Assembly (NCBI GenBank): GCA_009777165.1
Contig: WRML01000073.1
Coordinates: 1-8,317 of the forward strand
Direction: 5' to 3'
Source: Kiritimatiellota bacterium
Lineage (GTDB): Bacteria > Verrucomicrobiota > Kiritimatiellia > RFP12 > UBA1067
DNA length: 8,317 nt
Positions within the stretch are counted from its first letter, which is position 1; every line of letters starts with the position of its first letter. A model generated the notes under the pieces. That model was not told where the DNA came from and ran no database searches. It saw only the letters and a program-made list of their open reading frames with translations. Made by a program: the position numbers and the translations under genes. Positions 6,387-8,317 of the stretch are shown here, in pieces.

Positions 6387-8317
6387 ATGAACATGAAAAG
6401 ACTCACCACCCTCGCCGCCATTGCCGCCCTCGTGACCGCCACGGCGCAAGCCGACATCACCGTCAACTCCACATCCGGCCTTGCGACCCCCGCCGACATC
6501 GCAAACGCCATCAACGCCGAGCTCGCCCTCGGCAACGACGCCACCGTCACCGGGGAGTTCTCGGGCGCGACCGTGGGGCTCGCCCTCGTCATCCCCGAAG
6601 ACCGCACCGTCGTCTGGCAGGCGGCGTACTCCGGGAACGTCGGCCAGTTCCTCGTCTACAACTATTCGCCCGGCACCCTCGTCGTCGCCGACGGCGCGGC
6701 CGTCACCAACAACGGCGCCGGAAACACGCTCTACACCATGGGCGACCTCCGCGTCACGGGCGGCACGGTCGTCGCACACACCGAGACGCCCATCATCGCG
6801 CGCACCATCGTCGTCTCCGGCGGCGAAGTCGCCACCGAAGGCAACCCCTTCTACCTCCTCAAGGCCAACCCATCCATCGTCCTCCTCGGCGGCACCGTCA
6901 GCGGCGCCTACACCATCGTCAAATACTCCGCCCCCGTCGTCGCCGAATGGGACGGCGTCACCACCGATCCCTTCGCCAACTCCACCACCGGCATCGCCGT
7001 CAGTGGCGACGCCACCGACCCCGCCGCAGTCTGGGCGATCCAAAACGGCGCCCCCGGCATCCTCTGCACCGCCTCCGCCGTCCCCCCCGTCGAAACCTTC
7101 ACCCCCGTCCCTGGCATCACCCTCCGGTTCGCCTCCTCCGCCGCCCTCATCAACCTCGCCGACCCCAACCCCGACACCGCCAACGGCGGCGGCAACTGGA
7201 CCTACGACAGCGTCACCTCCACCTACACCATCCTCAACAACGCCGCCGTCACCGTCACCGATTCCAACGCCGGAAGCCAACGCCGCATCGCCATCACCGC
7301 CACCGCCAGCGTCACCCTCCACGATGCCACCATCAGCGGACTCGCCAACAACCAGACCCCCCTCCTCCTCAACAGCGGCTCCACCCTCACCCTCACCCTC
7401 CTCGGCGACAATACCCTCACCGGAGGCGCCAACTACCCCGCCATCCAGACCACCGCCGCCACCCTCCATGTCACCGCCGACAGCACCGGAACCCTCACGG
7501 CCAACGGAGGTGCCGACGCCGCCGGCATCGGCGGCGTCTACCACGGCAACGGAGGCACCGTCATCATAGACGGCGGCGATATCACCGCCAACGGCGGCTA
7601 CAACGCCGCAGGCATCGGCGGTGGCAATAACAGCGGCGGCGGCAGCGGCGGCAACGGCGGCACCGTCATCATCAACGGTGGCACCGTCACCGCCAACGGC
7701 GACAGATACGCCGCGGGTATCGGCGGCGGTCTTTACGGCAACGGCGGTACCGTCACCATCAGCGGCGGTACCGTCCATGCCAACGGCGGCAACATCGGCG
7801 AAGGTGCGGGCATCGGCGGCGGCTCCAACGGTAACGGCGGTACCGTCACCATCAGCGGCGGCATCGTCACGGCGGTTGGCGGCTGGGCTGGTGCGGACAT
7901 CGGCGCGGGGCGGAGTAACTTCACCTACCTTAACGGCGGAACCCTGACCGTGAGCGGGAACACCCTTCTCGACGCGGACAAGTTCGAGAATAATGGTGGA
8001 GATAAAACGCTCGTGACGATTCTCGGCGGAGTCGTCCGCGACGGCAACACCTACACCGTCCACGGCACAGTGCTGTTGCTCGACGACACCCTCACCCTCG
8101 GAGCCAACCAGACCCTCCACATCCCCGACGGCGCCACGCTCGTCATCTCCGAACTCGCCGCCCACCCCACCTCCACCGTCACCGGTCCCGGACGCCTCTT
8201 CCGTCTCGACCAACTCCCCCCCCCCCCCCCCCCCCCCCTATTCCGGGTTGACCCCCTCAACAACCGGGGGGGGGGGGAAACAACCCCCCCCCCCGGGCCC
8301 CCCCCCCCCACCCCACC
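6387..8317 (+). CDS. Secreted GIGGG-repeat surface protein, partial at contig end
   Basis: ATG 6387 has GGAG (6376-6379) 7 nt upstream and encodes MNMKRLTTLAAIAALVTATAQA, a Sec signal peptide; ATG 6393 is an alternative start but lies 13 nt from the site. The frame stays open to the window end. It is trustworthy to about 8215 (610 residues), after which the C and G runs make the sequence unreliable, so the true C-terminus is missing. Residues about 23-260 are Val/Thr/Gly-rich beta-strand sequence of no recognised family. From about 270, YDSVTSTYTILNNAAVTVT followed by TLTGG and five GIGGG...GNGGTVTISGGTVTANGG units (about 370-527) match a beta-solenoid module seen in many large surface proteins of gut bacteria. 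Codons ending in C dominate, so a long stop-free shadow exists on the other strand. It lies 32 nt after the beta-helix gene, probably in the same transcript. Confidence 0.85.
   Translation, partial: MNMKRLTTLAAIAALVTATAQADITVNSTSGLATPADIANAINAELALGNDATVTGEFSGATVGLALVIPEDRTVVWQAAYSGNVGQFLVYNYSPGTLVVADGAAVTNNGAGNTLYTMGDLRVTGGTVVAHTETPIIARTIVVSGGEVATEGNPFYLLKANPSIVLLGGTVSGAYTIVKYSAPVVAEWDGVTTDPFANSTTGIAVSGDATDPAAVWAIQNGAPGILCTASAVPPVETFTPVPGITLRFASSAALINLADPNPDTANGGGNWTYDSVTSTYTILNNAAVTVTDSNAGSQRRIAITATASVTLHDATISGLANNQTPLLLNSGSTLTLTLLGDNTLTGGANYPAIQTTAATLHVTADSTGTLTANGGADAAGIGGVYHGNGGTVIIDGGDITANGGYNAAGIGGGNNSGGGSGGNGGTVIINGGTVTANGDRYAAGIGGGLYGNGGTVTISGGTVHANGGNIGEGAGIGGGSNGNGGTVTISGGIVTAVGGWAGADIGAGRSNFTYLNGGTLTVSGNTLLDADKFENNGGDKTLVTILGGVVRDGNTYTVHGTVLLLDDTLTLGANQTLHIPDGATLVISELAAHPTSTVTGPGRLFRLDQLPPPPPPPLFRVDPLNNRGGGETTPPPGPPPPTP
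6393..6432 (+). repeat. 40-bp leader-coding repeat shared with upstream gene
   Basis: Bases 6393-6432 are identical to 4930-4969, covering the first thirteen codons (MKRLTTLAAIAAL) of both secreted proteins, including the wobble bases. Identity stops abruptly after 40 bp, where c/t differ, and the rest of the two genes is unrelated. This points to recent copying or conversion of the signal-peptide segment rather than common descent of the whole genes. Confidence 0.85.
7494..7965 (+). repeat. Five tandem GIGGG / GNGGTVTISGG protein repeats
   Basis: The units begin near residues LTANGGADAAGIGG, ITANGGYNAAGIGGG, VTANGDRYAAGIGGG, VHANGGNIGEGAGIGGG and VTAVGGWAGADIGAG. Each is followed by (G)NGGTV-x-I-x-GG or a degenerate form of it. 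Unit length is about 28-35 residues. The second unit has an inserted SGGGSGG, and the fifth has lost the central GNGG and drifted. DNA copies share long stretches such as GGCGGTACCGTCACCATCAG (7743-7762 region and near 7840), which suggests fairly recent duplication. Confidence 0.8.
8216..8317. other. Homopolymer-rich, unreliable contig edge
   Basis: A 23-base C run (8216-8238), a 12-base G run (8266-8277) and an 11-base C run (8284-8294) dominate. The frame of the upstream gene passes through without a stop but would encode polyproline and polyglycine of no expected kind. Together with the similar left edge this is best read as sequencing or assembly noise. Confidence 0.65.

Noticed and set aside
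6068..7630. A 520-codon + strand frame rich in Arg, Pro and His
   Set aside because: It overlaps two better supported genes in another phase and has low-complexity composition typical of shifted GC-rich DNA.
6315..8213. A 632-codon stop-free frame on the minus strand, Gly/Asp/Val-rich
   Set aside because: It is the exact shadow of the C-ending codons of the secreted repeat gene on the + strand, which has a ribosome site, signal peptide and family-like repeats. The minus product has no recognisable domain.

Overview
The window looks like a contig from an uncultured, GC-rich bacterium of the PVC group, most likely Kiritimatiellota/Verrucomicrobiota from a gut or rumen community. That assignment is inference from style. 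It rests on tandem secreted parallel beta-helix proteins with GGG-x-Y-x-x-x-L-x-N-C rungs and a choice-of-anchor-Q-like segment, a GGAGIGGG...GNGGTVTISGG repeat protein, a Tat-signal/beta-propeller remnant, DUF3791/DUF3990 genes, and intergenic stretches packed with palindromes and short repeats. No rRNA or tRNA gene is visible, so there is no direct taxonomic marker.

Layout, left to right. Bases 1-330 are a homopolymer-rich contig edge followed by three kinds of non-coding repeat: a perfect 11-bp-stem hairpin, a TTAGGAA-type heptamer array, and a CACAAAGGACAC/CTCTGTG element. At 359-633 lies a broken gene whose Tat signal peptide is joined out of frame to the C-terminus of a beta-propeller-like protein. 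It is followed by an intact tatD-family metallohydrolase (646-1428). The 770-bp gap 1429-2197 holds an antisense, frameshifted fragment of an InlB/Listeria-Bacteroides-type surface repeat, a cluster of five different palindromes, and a large hairpin at 2066-2114. The core of that hairpin is a 9-bp inverted repeat with a 9-bp spacer, the geometry of the CIRCE heat-shock operator, upstream of dnaK (2261-4210).

From dnaK onwards every gene is on the + strand and packed tightly. dnaK is followed with no gap by a DUF3791 small protein (4211-4450). An ATGA overlap leads into a severely shortened DUF3990 toxin-like gene (4447-4584), then an 11-nt overlap into a second DUF3791-like antitoxin candidate with a foreign-looking antitoxin tail (4574-4933). 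Another ATGA overlap leads into a secreted beta-helix protein (4930-6354), and 32 nt later a second secreted repeat protein (6387 to the end) runs off the contig. The two secreted genes share an identical 40-bp leader-coding sequence.

The overall picture is one chaperone gene, a decayed DUF3791-DUF3990-DUF3791 toxin-antitoxin-type module, and two exported repeat proteins apparently co-transcribed, with repeated signs of internal deletion and joining of gene fragments. I do not see a convincing new multi-gene system. The most checkable leads are the CIRCE-like element, the toxin deletion with its chimeric antitoxin, and the shared signal-peptide cassette.
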